This document shows positions 7,629 to 8,478 of a stretch of 8,478 bases of DNA, piece after piece. This stretch comes from Spirochaetes bacterium GWF1_49_6 (GTDB taxonomy: Bacteria > Spirochaetota > Brevinematia > Brevinematales > GWF1-51-8). Within the stretch, counting starts at the first letter, position 1. Each line of letters opens with the position of its first letter. Location of the stretch: positions 13,614 to 22,091 of the forward strand of contig MIBD01000184.1 of assembly GCA_001829395.1 (NCBI GenBank), given 5' to 3'. The position numbers were made by a program, and so were the translations under genes. The notes beneath the pieces are model-generated. The model had not been told where the DNA came from. It saw only the letters and a program-made list of their open reading frames with translations, and ran no database searches.

Positions 7629-8478
7629 ATGGAGACAGGCGGGCAGGAATCTGCTTCTTCTCAACAAAATGTACTTGAAATCGATAAAGTACAGTTAAAA
7701 CCCGGACAGGTTTTATTTGAGGAAATCCCGTTCATACCCGGCATGAAGTCGGGTTATGTTCTCTCGATCAGCGATATAGAAAAAATCCAGCGTTCACCAA
7801 AAATCACGTCCGTCAAGATACTCCTGATAGAGAAAGCCTCCGATCTGCCGCAGGCCGCGCCGCACCGTTCGCGCACCGAACTGAAGGACGAAATAGTGAA
7901 GCTCGACCTGCCCGACCTCGAAAAGCGGAATTCCCTCTATGACCGGGGTCTCGGGGATCGCGTTCAGCAGCTAGTCGGATTGAAGAAGGAATTTATCCGA
8001 GGCGAGAAGTACCATGAGCGGGTAGATACGCACCGCGAAGACAACATCAAAAAATTCCACAGCACCCTGAAAACTATCCATACCCAGCAGAAAGAAGAGA
8101 CCCTACAGGCGATCGACGTCTTCGCGAAAAGCGCGGCGGATATCGACGGGATCAGCGAGATCGACGGCCTCGATTTACAGGCGCTTGTCAATAAACTCGA
8201 CCGTTATGAGCGCAATATCAAGTACTTTATGGACGCGGTGGAACGGGAGAACATAATTATCACGGCGTTTATCGAGGAAATAGTACTCGATTTCATCAAT
8301 GACGTCGGGTTCCAGCTTGCCCGCGGGCTGTTTTCGGCGATTTCTAAAAACGAGCATTACTCCAATTTTATTATTTCACATACCCTTCAGGTGATGATAG
8401 TCGCGCTGATTACCGCGATAGAAATGTCCAAAATGATTACCGAGAAAACGATTGAGATGAAACATTCCGATCTGGCTA
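7629..8478 (+). CDS. probable HD-domain (HD-GYP-like) protein, 3' end outside window
   Basis: The frame stays open from ATG 7629 to the window edge (283 codons). An in-frame TAG at 7608 and no other usable codon between make this ATG the likely start, although only a poor ribosome site (GGGG, 7617-7620) precedes it. There is no signal peptide, so the protein is probably cytoplasmic. Residues 18-70 (VQLKPGQVLFEEI at 21-33, then SGYVLSISDIEKIQ) resemble the small N-terminal module of many HD-GYP proteins, 'L.pG.vL..dI...G..L...'. A charged, mostly helical stretch follows at about 82-205 and may form a coiled coil. From about 210 an all-helical domain begins, with NFIISHTLQVMIVAL (246-260) like the first helix of an HD/HD-GYP domain and H251 as a possible first metal ligand. 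The HD and GYP motifs themselves would lie just past the window. If confirmed, it could be a cyclic-di-GMP phosphodiesterase or another HD hydrolase. The resemblance is by eye and the catalytic core is unseen. Confidence 0.6.
   Translation, partial: METGGQESASSQQNVLEIDKVQLKPGQVLFEEIPFIPGMKSGYVLSISDIEKIQRSPKITSVKILLIEKASDLPQAAPHRSRTELKDEIVKLDLPDLEKRNSLYDRGLGDRVQQLVGLKKEFIRGEKYHERVDTHREDNIKKFHSTLKTIHTQQKEETLQAIDVFAKSAADIDGISEIDGLDLQALVNKLDRYERNIKYFMDAVERENIIITAFIEEIVLDFINDVGFQLARGLFSAISKNEHYSNFIISHTLQVMIVALITAIEMSKMITEKTIEMKHSDLA

Overview
The window is a compact, all-plus-strand envelope-biogenesis locus from a diderm (Gram-negative-type) bacterium. In order it holds the 3' part of a tamB-like gene, a promoter-bearing 173-base gap, a complete bamA, two tandem skp/ompH-type periplasmic chaperone genes, and the 5' part of a gene for a cytoplasmic protein that appears to enter an HD (HD-GYP-like) domain at the window edge. 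Base composition and codon use look even from end to end. I see no mobile element, CRISPR array, tRNA, rRNA or foreign island.

The order tamB - bamA - skp is known from spirochaetes (Borrelia BB0794-BB0795-BB0796, Treponema pallidum TP0325-TP0326-TP0327, recalled from general knowledge). The organism is therefore plausibly in or near Spirochaetota, but sequence reading alone does not prove this. The same genes also cluster in other diderms, usually with lpxD/fabZ/lpxA after skp. Those genes are not seen here.

Region by region: 1-3804 is TamB without its N-terminal membrane anchor, which lies upstream of the window. 3805-3977 is AT-rich and carries a good sigma70-type promoter (TTGACC, 17 bases, TACAAT), so bamA probably starts its own transcript with a leader of about 109 nt. 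That leader contains a weak hairpin, an imperfect 13-base direct repeat and a possible nine-codon mini-ORF whose stop codon lies against the bamA Shine-Dalgarno. 3978-7598 is bamA-skp-skp, tightly packed: the bamA stop overlaps the ribosome binding site of the first skp, which uses a TTG start. 7629-8478 follows after 30 bases and is probably co-transcribed.

In function, the two Skp-like proteins would hold unfolded outer-membrane proteins in the periplasm and BamA would fold them into the outer membrane. TamB would span the periplasm as a long lipid-groove protein, probably working with a BamA-family barrel. The last gene is the outlier: a likely signalling or hydrolase protein placed in an outer-membrane assembly operon.

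No clearly new system is visible. The points most worth a second look are the duplicated, diverged skp pair, the HD-type gene attached to the bam operon, the bamA leader, and a calcium-loop-like motif in an outer loop of BamA.
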